Below are positions 1 to 6,667 of a stretch of 8,962 nucleotides of DNA, piece by piece (position 1 is the first letter of the stretch; every line of letters starts with the position of its first letter). This stretch comes from an uncultured Clostridia bacterium (GTDB lineage: Bacteria; Bacillota_A; Clostridia; Peptostreptococcales; Anaerovoracaceae), in NCBI GenBank assembly GCA_946645735.1, contig CAMPCK010000022.1:1-8962 (forward strand), given 5' to 3'. The position numbers and the translations under genes are program-made. The notes below the pieces were generated by a model. It was not told the origin of the DNA, made no database searches, and saw only the letters and a program-made list of their open reading frames with translations.

Positions 1-71
1 GAATAATTAATAAATTTATAAGTTTCGCACTTTTTTTACTTTTTTAAGTCCATAAGATTGCTTTTTTAATA

Positions 72-77
72 TATAAT
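72..77 (+). promoter_or_regulatory. Probable -10 element of the kinase operon promoter
   Basis: A perfect TATAAT hexamer lies 39 nt upstream of the likely GTG start of the sensor kinase, inside a very AT-rich stretch (1-80). The -35 region is poor: the best match at 17-nt spacing is TCCATA at 49-54. The promoter may therefore be weak or need an activator, possibly the response regulator encoded downstream. The upstream gene lies outside the window, so readthrough from it cannot be excluded. Confidence 0.4.
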
Positions 78-105
78 TGCGGTAACAAATGAGTACTATA
101 ACGAT

Positions 106-111
106 AGGTGA
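106..111 (+). promoter_or_regulatory. Ribosome binding site that decides the kinase start
   Basis: AGGTGA is followed 5 nt later by GTG at 117. It overlaps the other in-frame GTG at 108, which has no comparable site upstream. This favours the shorter protein, beginning MKKGRF. Confidence 0.6.
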
Positions 112-116
112 TACAC

Positions 117-1718
117 GTGAAAAAAGGCAGATTCACTTTAAAGCAATATAATTTCAGAGTACAGTTGATCATGGTCATATCACTGGCCCTGATACTGGGT
201 ATCTTCGGCATATATTTCAGTATCCATGACGGTTCGGTCCAAAGGGACATAAATCTGAGAAACACCGCTGAGTCGGCGGCTCAGATGGGACAGATCCTGA
301 GCGATTCCGAAAGGAGTCCGGAAGAGATAACGGAAGAACTGGATGGGCTCAAGGAATCGATGGAAGATATAGACGTCATATCCATAGTCGGACCGGATAA
401 CGTCAGGCTTTATCACTCCAACCATGAGCTCATGGGTACGGTATACGATGGTACGATGCCGGATTTCGACAATAACGGAGCGTGTTACGTCGTAAATGAA
501 GAAGGACCCTCGGGCCCCCAGAGAAGAGCCTACGCAGTCATAGAAGGGGAAAACGGTGAGGCATCCGGCTTTGTCATGACTCTGATGCTTATGTCCAGCA
601 TAAAAGAAAGGAATCTCAAGGTACTGCTTATTTTCCTTGGCATGATCATTCTTGCCAGCGCTGCGGAGTTTCTGATCTCCATGAAGATATCGAAGAAGGT
701 AACGGAAAGCCTCATGGGATTTGAGCCAGACGTATTCTCGGCGATGTATAAAGTAAGAGATGATATCCTGGAATCTCTTGATGAGGGAGTCATAGCTGTG
801 GATGCGGATTCTGAAGTGATCTTCATGAATAAGGCGGCTTCTGAAATGATTGCCGGCGATGGGAAGGATGACAGCCCGGAGTCTCTCGGATCCAGATTGC
901 TTTCCGGAGCCATCGGCAAGGGAGAAAAGGAAGTGTCCATTCCCGTCAACCTTCATAACGACGTGGACATAATCATGGACAGGCATCCCATAATCGAAGA
1001 AAACAGAGCGGTGGGCGCCGTAGGGATCCTGCACGACAGGACTGAGTATACGCGCCTTGCCGAGGATCTGGCAGGCACCAGGTTCCTGGTGGACTCCATG
1101 AGGGCAAATAATCATGATTTCACTAACAAGCTGCACGTTATCATGGGGCTGATCCAGATGGAGATGTATGACGAAGCACTGAATTACATCCAGAACATCA
1201 CTATCGTCCAGAGGGAGACCATAAGCAAAATAATGAAGCGCATCAGCTGCCCGGCTCTGGCCGCCCTTCTGATAGGAAAGAACGCCAGGGCGTCGGAACT
1301 TAACGTCAGATTCACCTTTGATGAGGAAAGCTCACTGGATACCGACGTCCACATACCGGACGACGTACTGGTAACCATAACGGGTAACCTGATAGATAAT
1401 GCCTTCGACGCTATGAACGGCAAAGGAAGCGAGTACACGCCTGAAAATCTGGACAAGGAACTCAAGGTAGGCATCTATTCGAAGGGTGGGAACCTTGAGA
1501 TAAAGGTCGAGGACAACGGCCCCGGAATAAAGGCAGAAAATCTGGAGCACGTATTTGAAAACGGTTTTTCAACCAAGGGAGACGGAAGAGGCATAGGTCT
1601 GCACCAGGTATATTCTCTTGTAAAAGCGTACGGAGGAACTATCGATATCGATTCACAGGAAGGCAAAGGCACTTCCTTCAGGCTTGAATTCAAGGAAGGA
1701 AAGAGAAAGAATGTATAA
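117..1718 (+). CDS. CitA/DcuS-type membrane sensor histidine kinase
   Basis: Sensor of a two-component system that should phosphorylate the response regulator encoded next. With GTG 117 as start the protein has 533 residues. It has a membrane segment at about 17-36, an extracytoplasmic sensor domain at about 38-165, a second membrane segment at about 168-188, a cytoplasmic PAS domain at about 212-310, and a kinase core. The dimerization/phosphoacceptor region carries NNHDFTNKLH with the likely phosphorylated His333, the form typical of the SpoB-like DcuS/CitA/DctS group. The ATPase domain shows an N box (GNLIDNAFDA, 423-432), a G1 box (EDNGPGI, 465-471) and a G2 box (TKGDGRGIGL, 486-495). The sensor domain holds VRLYHSNHELMG (96-107), resembling the ligand-binding stretch of CitA and DcuS, so a carboxylate ligand is likely but unproven. 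The in-frame GTG at 108 would add three residues. The stop codon overlaps the regulator start. Confidence 0.92.
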   Translation: MKKGRFTLKQYNFRVQLIMVISLALILGIFGIYFSIHDGSVQRDINLRNTAESAAQMGQILSDSERSPEEITEELDGLKESMEDIDVISIVGPDNVRLYHSNHELMGTVYDGTMPDFDNNGACYVVNEEGPSGPQRRAYAVIEGENGEASGFVMTLMLMSSIKERNLKVLLIFLGMIILASAAEFLISMKISKKVTESLMGFEPDVFSAMYKVRDDILESLDEGVIAVDADSEVIFMNKAASEMIAGDGKDDSPESLGSRLLSGAIGKGEKEVSIPVNLHNDVDIIMDRHPIIEENRAVGAVGILHDRTEYTRLAEDLAGTRFLVDSMRANNHDFTNKLHVIMGLIQMEMYDEALNYIQNITIVQRETISKIMKRISCPALAALLIGKNARASELNVRFTFDEESSLDTDVHIPDDVLVTITGNLIDNAFDAMNGKGSEYTPENLDKELKVGIYSKGGNLEIKVEDNGPGIKAENLEHVFENGFSTKGDGRGIGLHQVYSLVKAYGGTIDIDSQEGKGTSFRLEFKEGKRKNV

Positions 1719-2385
1719 GATCATGATAGTGGAAGACGATCCCATGGTCGCCATGATAAATGAACAGTTCGTAAACCGCTGCGGTGACTTTTCCGTGACA
1801 CACAAATGCAGTAACGGAGAAGATGCCCTTGCGATCCTTGAAAGGGAGTCCCTTGATCTGGTCATCATGGACGTCTATATGCCCCGTCTTGACGGCATCG
1901 AGACTCTGAAAAAGATCAGAGAGAAGGACATTCCGCTTTCGGTCATAATGGTGACCGCGGCAAATGATAACAGCACGGTGGAAGAGGCGGTGAGACTGGG
2001 AGCTATCGACTATCTGGTGAAGCCCTTCACCTTTGACAGATTCAAGCAGGCTCTCGAAAAGTTCAGGAGCGGCAAGCAGGTACTGGACGCCGACAGAACT
2101 CTCGATCAGAAAAATATAGACATACTCCTTGGAAATGCGCCGGCAGTCAGGCAGGAGCAGGAGCCAAAGGGCATCCAGGACAAGACAAGGGAAAGGCTCA
2201 TGGATTGTCTGGCGGTCTCAGGAGAGTGGCTAACGGGGGAAGAGATCTCGGAAAGGACCGAACTGTCCGTGGTAACAGTCCGCAAGTACATGAATTATCT
2301 GGTGGACACAGGCGAAGTCCAGGGAAGGATGAACTACGAGACCGGAGGAAGACCCTGCATGCTTTACAGGGTGCCTCTTAAATAA
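1711..2385 (+). CDS. CitB/DcuR-type response regulator
   Basis: DNA-binding partner of the preceding kinase, 224 residues. The N-terminal receiver domain (about 1-118) has the acidic pair D9/D10, phospho-acceptor D54 in VIMDVYMP, T82 and K104 in LVKPF, so all key receiver residues are present. After a linker, the C-terminal region (about 160-224) carries a helix-turn-helix (LTGEEISERTELSVVTVRKY, 174-193) followed by TGGRPCMLYRV. This is the winged-helix ending typical of the CitB/DcuR/DctR group rather than of OmpR or NarL regulators. ATG 1711 was chosen because the receiver domain begins right after it (MYKIMIVEDD) and a purine-rich AAGGAAGG lies at 1692-1699. A TTG at 1684 would only add nine charged residues. 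The 8-nt overlap with the kinase gene suggests translational coupling. Targets are unknown. The downstream chelatase gene or the operon's own promoter are candidates. Confidence 0.92.
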   Translation: MYKIMIVEDDPMVAMINEQFVNRCGDFSVTHKCSNGEDALAILERESLDLVIMDVYMPRLDGIETLKKIREKDIPLSVIMVTAANDNSTVEEAVRLGAIDYLVKPFTFDRFKQALEKFRSGKQVLDADRTLDQKNIDILLGNAPAVRQEQEPKGIQDKTRERLMDCLAVSGEWLTGEEISERTELSVVTVRKYMNYLVDTGEVQGRMNYETGGRPCMLYRVPLK

Positions 2386-2401
2386 ATGAGGAGGAATCTA
2401 A

Positions 2402-3184
2402 ATGAAAAAGGCGATACTTGTTGTAAGCTTTGGAACGTCGTTTAACAATACAAGGGAAAAGACTATCGATGTTATCGAGAGCGATCTCAGAAGGGCTTTC
2501 CCTGACAGGGAATTCTACAGGGCCTGGACCAGTAAGATAATCACCAATAAACTGAAAGAACGTGATGGATGCTGTATCGACATGCCACAAGAAGCACTTG
2601 AGAGGATGAAGAAAGACGGGGTCACAGACGTCTTAGTACAGCCCACTTTTATCATCCCGGGATTGGAATTTGAGTATCTTAAGGAAAAAGTTACGGGGTA
2701 TGAAAAAGACTTTGATTCAATAAAGATGGGAAGGCCTCTGGTTGGCAGCGGAGATGATGCAGCTGAAGTAGCGGGTATCATCGCGAGAGATATAAGAACA
2801 GATGATGATGAGGCTCTGGTACTCATGGGACATGGAGTGTTCAATGGGAACAACGGGGTGTATCTTGAACTTGAAAAAGAGATACACGATCTCGGATATG
2901 AGAGAGCATTTATCGGAACTGTGGAGGCAGAGCCGGGTCTTGAACATGTACTGAAAAGTGTGAAGAGGCATGGAACGAAGAAAGTTCTTCTGGCACCGCT
3001 CCTGATCGTTTCCGGAGATCATGCTAACAATGACATGGCAGGGGAGTCGGATGATTCATGGGCATCAGCATTCAGAAGAGAAGGCTTCGAGGTGAGGTGT
3101 CTTCTTAAGGGTCTTGGCGAATATGAGGAAATAAGGAAGATGTTCGCAGCCCATGCGAGGGCGCCATATACAAAGGGTGAATAA
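2402..3184 (+). CDS. cbiK: CbiK-family sirohydrochlorin cobaltochelatase, copy 1
   Basis: The CbiK family inserts Co2+ into sirohydrochlorin (or its oxidized precursor) without ATP, in the anaerobic branch of cobalamin synthesis. The protein has 260 residues, the usual family length, with no signal peptide, so it should be cytoplasmic rather than a periplasmic CbiK. It opens with MKKAILVVSFGTS, nearly as in Salmonella CbiK. The residues corresponding to the metal-site Glu89, His145 and His207 are present as E89 (GLEFE), H144 (LMGHG) and H207 (SGDHANNDMAG). Position 83, His in Salmonella CbiK and in copy 2, is Phe here, and the stretch after MGHG is atypical (VFNGNNG), so metal or tetrapyrrole preference may differ. 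A strong GAGGAGG at 2388-2394 sits 7 nt before ATG, 16 nt after the regulator stop. The gene therefore appears co-transcribed with the two-component genes and is not under the B12 riboswitch. No clear terminator follows it. Confidence 0.88.
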   Translation: MKKAILVVSFGTSFNNTREKTIDVIESDLRRAFPDREFYRAWTSKIITNKLKERDGCCIDMPQEALERMKKDGVTDVLVQPTFIIPGLEFEYLKEKVTGYEKDFDSIKMGRPLVGSGDDAAEVAGIIARDIRTDDDEALVLMGHGVFNGNNGVYLELEKEIHDLGYERAFIGTVEAEPGLEHVLKSVKRHGTKKVLLAPLLIVSGDHANNDMAGESDDSWASAFRREGFEVRCLLKGLGEYEEIRKMFAAHARAPYTKGE

Positions 3185-3198
3185 TAACCGATTAGCCG

Positions 3199-3227
3199 TT
3201 GACAACTGAGACGGCGTATGCTATAGT
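3199..3227 (+). promoter_or_regulatory. Strong sigma-A-type promoter of the B12 import operon
   Basis: A perfect -35 TTGACA (3199-3204) and a -10 TATAGT (3222-3227) are separated by exactly 17 nt, with an extended -10 TG at 3219-3220. Transcription should start near 3234, giving an untranslated leader of about 365 nt that contains the whole riboswitch and terminator. The match to consensus is far better than for the kinase promoter. Confidence 0.85.
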
Positions 3228-3266
3228 TTACACAATAATTGATAATTAATTAATTAATAACAAATA

Positions 3267-3456
3267 TACAGGGAGTAGCGCTTTCACGGAAGCGCTTTAA
3301 AAGGGAAACAGGTGAGAGACCTGTGCTATCCCGTAACTGTAATTGATTTGGTCTTTCATAAAGTCACTGGAGAGATCCGGGCGGATGATCTGCCTGCTGT
3401 ATGCTCCGGGAAGGCGAAAGTCCTTACATCATAAGCCAGGAGACCTGCTTTCTGTA
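3267..3456 (+). ncRNA. Cobalamin riboswitch aptamer
   Basis: A cis-acting RNA that binds a cobalamin and controls the downstream importer operon. The B12 box, GCCAGGAGACCTGCTT, lies at 3435-3450. Other conserved parts occur in the expected order. P1 closes TACAG (3267-3271) with CTGTA (3452-3456). A perfect 7-bp hairpin lies at 3277-3296, followed by TTTAAAAGGGAA (3296-3307). The ACAGGT/ACCTGT stem is at 3308-3324, CCCGTAACTGTAA at 3330-3342 and CACTGG at 3365-3370. A peripheral GGCGGAT/ATCTGCC hairpin (3380-3394) and CCGGGAAGGC (3406-3415) follow. The extended region between about 3370 and 3430 suggests the larger adenosylcobalamin-preferring form, but ligand choice is inference. It is placed as a typical off-switch upstream of B12 transport genes. 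Confidence 0.93.
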
Positions 3457-3546
3457 CATTATCTTATGTGTCACGAGGTATGGCACCGATGATGAATAGG
3501 ACATGACCGTTTTGCGGATGCTAGTTTTAATTGTTCGTTTATTGTT

Positions 3547-3574
3547 GCCGACCTGTTTCACAGGCCGGCTTTTT
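3547..3574 (+). terminator. Intrinsic terminator of the riboswitch expression platform
   Basis: GCCGACCTG (3547-3555) pairs with CAGGCCGGC (3561-3569) around a TTTCA loop, with one A-C mismatch, and is followed by five T residues (3570-3574). It ends 10 nt before the ribosome binding site (AAGGAGG, 3585-3591), which it does not cover. Control is therefore most likely premature termination rather than blocked translation. Confidence 0.85.
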
Positions 3575-3598
3575 ATTATCCATTAAGGAGGAAAGTAT

Positions 3599-4651
3599 AT
3601 GAAAAAGAAACTATTGGTAGTTATCCTTGCACTTACTATGCTGTTTGTTTTTTCAGCGTGCGGTGATGACAACACGGTAACAGGATCAAAGGGCGACACC
3701 TATACTGTACAGGAAGGGAATATCGCAGTAGGGATCGACGGAAATGAATACGAACCCTACACCATCACCCTGAACCTTGAACGTTCCGGTATCGGACAGA
3801 ACATGGAAGAGACCTTCACAGCTCCTCCTGTCGCAGCCATCGCTGACGGAGACCAGATGGCTGACTTCTTCTTCGATCTCGGACTTGAAGACCACATGGC
3901 AGGATTCACAAGAGGTGCCTGCTGGTCAACAGTTTCCAACTATCCCGCAAGGGACAAGGTGACCAAGATCACAGAGGACGGCGTGAATTTAAGGAACGCT
4001 TCCAAGGAGCAGATCATCGCTACAGGCTGCGATTTCATGATGGGATGGGATTCACTCTTCTCAGACGACAACTTCTCAGTTCAGTTCTGCCTCGACAACA
4101 ATATCGTTCCTTACTTCCCGTACTGCTGCTCTGACTCTGCCACATTTGAAGACATCTATAAGGACTATGAAGTTCTCGGACACGTTTTCGGCTGCACAGA
4201 GAGAGCGGAAGAAAAGATCCAGGCCATGAAGGACAAGCTTGCAGAAGTAAGAGAGACTCTTGGTGAAGAAGTATACAAGGATCCCATCACCGTATTCGTA
4301 TATGATTCCGGTGAAGACGCTCCTTTCACAGCTTGCCAGGGAGTTCCCGGAGACATGATCAAGCTTGCAGGCGGGATCTCCATCTTCGATGATATCGAAA
4401 AGGGATGGGCTACACCTTCCTGGGAGGAAGTTATTGCAAGAGATCCTGACGTCATCCTCATCCTTGACTATGACTACGATACCGAAGAAAAGACTGAATT
4501 CCTTAAGACCAACGAATTCACCTCACAGTTAAGAGCTGTCAAAGAGGGCAGGATCTATTCAGCTTGCTGCTCTGATATGCAGGGATCCGCAGGTTCTGCA
4601 GGAACCGTTGAGATCATGGCAAAGCAGTTCTATCCTGAAAAATTCAACTAA
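3599..4651 (+). CDS. Lipoprotein substrate-binding protein of a BtuFCD-like importer
   Basis: The extracellular, membrane-anchored protein that captures the substrate and delivers it to the permease. The 350-residue product begins MKKKLLVVILALTMLFVFSAC, a lipoprotein signal with lipobox FSAC and the lipidated Cys at 21. The mature part fits the periplasmic binding-protein family of B12, heme and ferric siderophore importers (BtuF/FepB type). It has an N-terminal lobe with VAAIADGDQMADFFFDLGLE, a central region, and a C-terminal lobe with GVPGDMIKLAGGISIFDD, the WEEVIARDPDVILI motif that is diagnostic of the family, and a final AVKEGRIYSA strand. The upstream cobalamin riboswitch makes a corrinoid the most likely ligand, but heme or another tetrapyrrole cannot be excluded from sequence. 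AAGGAGG lies 7 nt before the ATG. It is the first gene of the operon. Confidence 0.88.
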   Translation: MKKKLLVVILALTMLFVFSACGDDNTVTGSKGDTYTVQEGNIAVGIDGNEYEPYTITLNLERSGIGQNMEETFTAPPVAAIADGDQMADFFFDLGLEDHMAGFTRGACWSTVSNYPARDKVTKITEDGVNLRNASKEQIIATGCDFMMGWDSLFSDDNFSVQFCLDNNIVPYFPYCCSDSATFEDIYKDYEVLGHVFGCTERAEEKIQAMKDKLAEVRETLGEEVYKDPITVFVYDSGEDAPFTACQGVPGDMIKLAGGISIFDDIEKGWATPSWEEVIARDPDVILILDYDYDTEEKTEFLKTNEFTSQLRAVKEGRIYSACCSDMQGSAGSAGTVEIMAKQFYPEKFN

Positions 4652-4691
4652 GACATAAACCTACAAAGTTTTTCATTTCATTTATTGCGCC

Positions 4692-4718
4692 AGCAGGCCC
4701 GGATCGTCCGGGCCTGCT
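4692..4718 (+). other. Perfect intercistronic hairpin without U-tract
   Basis: AGCAGGCCCGGA (4692-4703) and TCCGGGCCTGCT (4707-4718) form a perfect, GC-rich 12-bp stem with a 3-nt loop, 40 nt after the binding-protein stop and 25 nt before the permease start. No T-run follows, so it should not be an efficient terminator. A likely role is protecting the upstream mRNA from 3' decay, so that binding protein is made in excess over the membrane parts. A partial terminator is the alternative. Confidence 0.7.
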
Positions 4719-4743
4719 ATCGGTCGTTAAAAAGGAGTCTGAA

Positions 4744-5820
4744 ATGGACAAGGAAAAAACACCGGTTTTCCCGCTGCACAAGAGATCGCATTATCTGTGC
4801 TTTTGCTGCATCATGGTGGTGATATTGTTTTTCTCATTTATCATGGCTACGACTCTTGGAAGCGTGGATCTGAGTGAAGAATCCGTCGGCAAGGTCATCA
4901 TCAACCAACTGGCGGGAAGGGAAATATATGAACCGACCTGGGAGGAAAGCACGGAGACGATACTCTGGACCATCAGGATCCCCAGGATACTGACTGCATT
5001 CATAGTCGGAGCAGGACTTACCCTCTGCGGCATCCTCATGCAGGTACTCACCAAGAACCCTCTGGCGGATCCGTATGTACTGGGTATATCTCATGGTGCA
5101 TCCGCAGGAGCGGTATCGGTCATCATGTACGGATATCTTTCGTTCTTAGGAGGATACGGCACCATGGTAGGAGCTTTCGGAGGAGCAGTGCTCAGTATAG
5201 TTATGGCCCTTAAGATCGCTACCATCAGGAACAAGGTCACCGCAACTCAGCTGGTGCTTGCGGGTATCGCGGTCTCAGCTCTTTTCAGTGCTATAACAAA
5301 CTTCATGATATATCATACCAAGACGGGATCCGATAAAGTCAAGACGGCAACGTACTGGATGATGGGTTCCTTAAGCGGAGCATCGTGGGAAAAACTGAAA
5401 TATGCTACGATCGCTTTTGCCGTATGCTTCGTCGTCATACTGTTTTTGACGAAGCAGCTGGACGTCCTTCTTTTAGGTGATGACGTAGCATCCACTGTAG
5501 GAGTAAATACTGATAAGCTGAAACTTGTGATAATAATAATCGCCACACTGCTCACGGGTATCATAGTGTCGATCTCCGGAACCATCGGTTTCGTAGGTCT
5601 GACGATCCCTCATATCACAAGATCGATAGTAGGCACAAAACACAAGTGGCTTGTTCCTGCCTCGATGCTGGTAGGCGGGACCTTCCTGGTGATAGCGGAT
5701 ATACTGAGCAGAGTCGTAGTAGCTCCTGAAGAACTGCCTATCGGAGTAGTTTCGGCCTTCTTCGGAGCGCCCTTCTTCCTGTACCTGATCAGGAAGTCAA
5801 ACGGAAAGATAGGAGGCTGA
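4744..5820 (+). CDS. FecCD/BtuC-type ABC importer permease
   Basis: Membrane channel of the importer, working as a dimer with two ATPases. It has 358 residues, normal for the family, with a short charged N-terminus, a first membrane helix at about 17-39 and roughly ten helices in total. Family hallmarks are RIPRILTAFIVGAGLTLCG (78-96), QVLTKNPLADPYVLGISHGA (100-119), LLLGDDVASTVGV (242-254, in the cytoplasmic coupling region), GTIGFVGLTIPHITRSIVG (279-297) and the ending ELPIGVVSAFFGAPFFLYLI (330-349). The start is set by AAAGGAG at 4731-4737, 6 nt before ATG. The stop is separated from the ATPase start by only 2 nt. The family serves B12, heme and siderophore uptake; B12 is inferred from the riboswitch. 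A single permease gene implies a homodimer. Confidence 0.93.
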   Translation: MDKEKTPVFPLHKRSHYLCFCCIMVVILFFSFIMATTLGSVDLSEESVGKVIINQLAGREIYEPTWEESTETILWTIRIPRILTAFIVGAGLTLCGILMQVLTKNPLADPYVLGISHGASAGAVSVIMYGYLSFLGGYGTMVGAFGGAVLSIVMALKIATIRNKVTATQLVLAGIAVSALFSAITNFMIYHTKTGSDKVKTATYWMMGSLSGASWEKLKYATIAFAVCFVVILFLTKQLDVLLLGDDVASTVGVNTDKLKLVIIIIATLLTGIIVSISGTIGFVGLTIPHITRSIVGTKHKWLVPASMLVGGTFLVIADILSRVVVAPEELPIGVVSAFFGAPFFLYLIRKSNGKIGG

Positions 5821-5822
5821 CG

Positions 5823-6617
5823 ATGAGTGAGAATACTTTGAACGTAAAGCTGAACGTCAGCGATCTCAAGTACTCCATCAATTCCAAAGTTATAGTTGAC
5901 GGAGTGAGCCTTGACGTTGAAGAGGGGACCTTCGTAGGTCTGGTAGGGCCTAATGGCTGCGGCAAATCCACGCTTCTTAAAAACATCTATAAGGTATATA
6001 CTCCAAGCCGCGGAGCCGTATATATAGACGGAAAGAGCGTATTCGAGATGACCAACAAAGAATCCGCCCTTGAGATGTCCGTAATGCAGCAGGAAAACAA
6101 CGTGGAGTTCGACATGAACGTTTTCGATATGGTTATGCTGGGGCGCTTTGCCCATCAGAAGATGTTCCATAACGATATGCATGCCGAAGGAGAGATCGTG
6201 CGAGCCGCCCTCAGGGAAGTAGGGATGGAAGGCTATGAGGAAAGGAGCTTCCTGTCCCTTTCCGGCGGCGAGAAACAAAGGACGCTGGTGGCCAGAGCTC
6301 TGGTCCAGGATGCGCAGCTCATAATATTGGATGAGCCCACAAATCATCTCGACATAGGCTATCAGTATCAGATAATGAACATACTGAAGCATCAGGACGT
6401 GACCGTGTTCTCGTCGGTGCATGACCTGAACATCGCGGCCTGCTACTGTGATAAGATCATTCTGATGAAAAAAGGAAGGATCTATGATGTGGGTACGCCT
6501 GAAGAAATGTTTGTTCCATCAAAGATAAAAGATCTGTTCGGCGTGGATACCCAGATCAGTATCAACAGTGTAACAGGTAAGCCAAATGTAATATTTATGC
6601 CGGATGTACGATTCTGA
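5823..6617 (+). CDS. ABC importer ATP-binding protein (BtuD/FecE type)
   Basis: Cytoplasmic ATPase driving the importer. All nucleotide-binding motifs are intact in the 264-residue protein: Walker A GPNGCGKST (42-50, K48), Q-loop at Q89/Q90, signature LSLSGGEKQR (144-153), Walker B LIILDEPTNHLD (166-177) and the H-loop His200 in SVHDLN. The EPTNHLDI sequence and the GRIYDVGTPEEMF ending are typical of ATPases for iron-siderophore, heme and B12 uptake. Its AGGAGG (5811-5816) lies inside the last codons of the permease gene, so the two are translationally linked. A 50-nt gap without a terminator leads to cbiK copy 2. Confidence 0.94.
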   Translation: MSENTLNVKLNVSDLKYSINSKVIVDGVSLDVEEGTFVGLVGPNGCGKSTLLKNIYKVYTPSRGAVYIDGKSVFEMTNKESALEMSVMQQENNVEFDMNVFDMVMLGRFAHQKMFHNDMHAEGEIVRAALREVGMEGYEERSFLSLSGGEKQRTLVARALVQDAQLIILDEPTNHLDIGYQYQIMNILKHQDVTVFSSVHDLNIAACYCDKIILMKKGRIYDVGTPEEMFVPSKIKDLFGVDTQISINSVTGKPNVIFMPDVRF

Positions 6618-6656
6618 TCCTACAGGACCGGAAGATGTAAATGCTTATTCAAAGAG

Positions 6657-6662
6657 AAAGGA
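6657..6662 (+). promoter_or_regulatory. Ribosome binding site for cbiK copy 2
   Basis: AAAGGA lies 5 nt before ATG 6668. It supports that start over the in-frame ATG at 6641, which would add nine residues not found at the start of CbiK proteins. A weaker GGAAG at 6630-6634 precedes ATG 6641, so the choice also rests on family alignment. Confidence 0.6.
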
Positions 6663-6667
6663 ATAAT

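Noticed and set aside
108..116. GTG 108 as kinase start
   Set aside because: The AGGTGA site overlaps it and is correctly spaced for GTG 117. The three extra residues carry no domain.
180..1136. Long open frame on the minus strand (318 codons) opposite the sensor kinase
   Set aside because: It lies wholly inside the kinase gene, whose domains are intact. The translation has no recognisable domain, is rich in His and Tyr, and has no start context. It is a composition shadow.
1684..1710. TTG 1684 as response-regulator start
   Set aside because: The receiver domain begins at ATG 1711. The extra nine residues are charged and unlike the family.
3237..3262. AT-rich TTAAT repeats after the promoter
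   Set aside because: Short, low-complexity sequence between the -10 region and the aptamer. Too short to call an operator or repeat array.
5610..6422. Long minus-strand open frame (270 codons) opposite the permease end and ATPase
   Set aside because: It crosses two well-supported genes, shows no family motif, and would be antisense to Walker A and the signature motif.
6617..6667. TCCT-AC-AGGA inverted repeat between the ATPase and cbiK copy 2 genes
   Set aside because: Four base pairs, a 2-nt loop and no T-run. Not a terminator, so the genes are kept in one operon.
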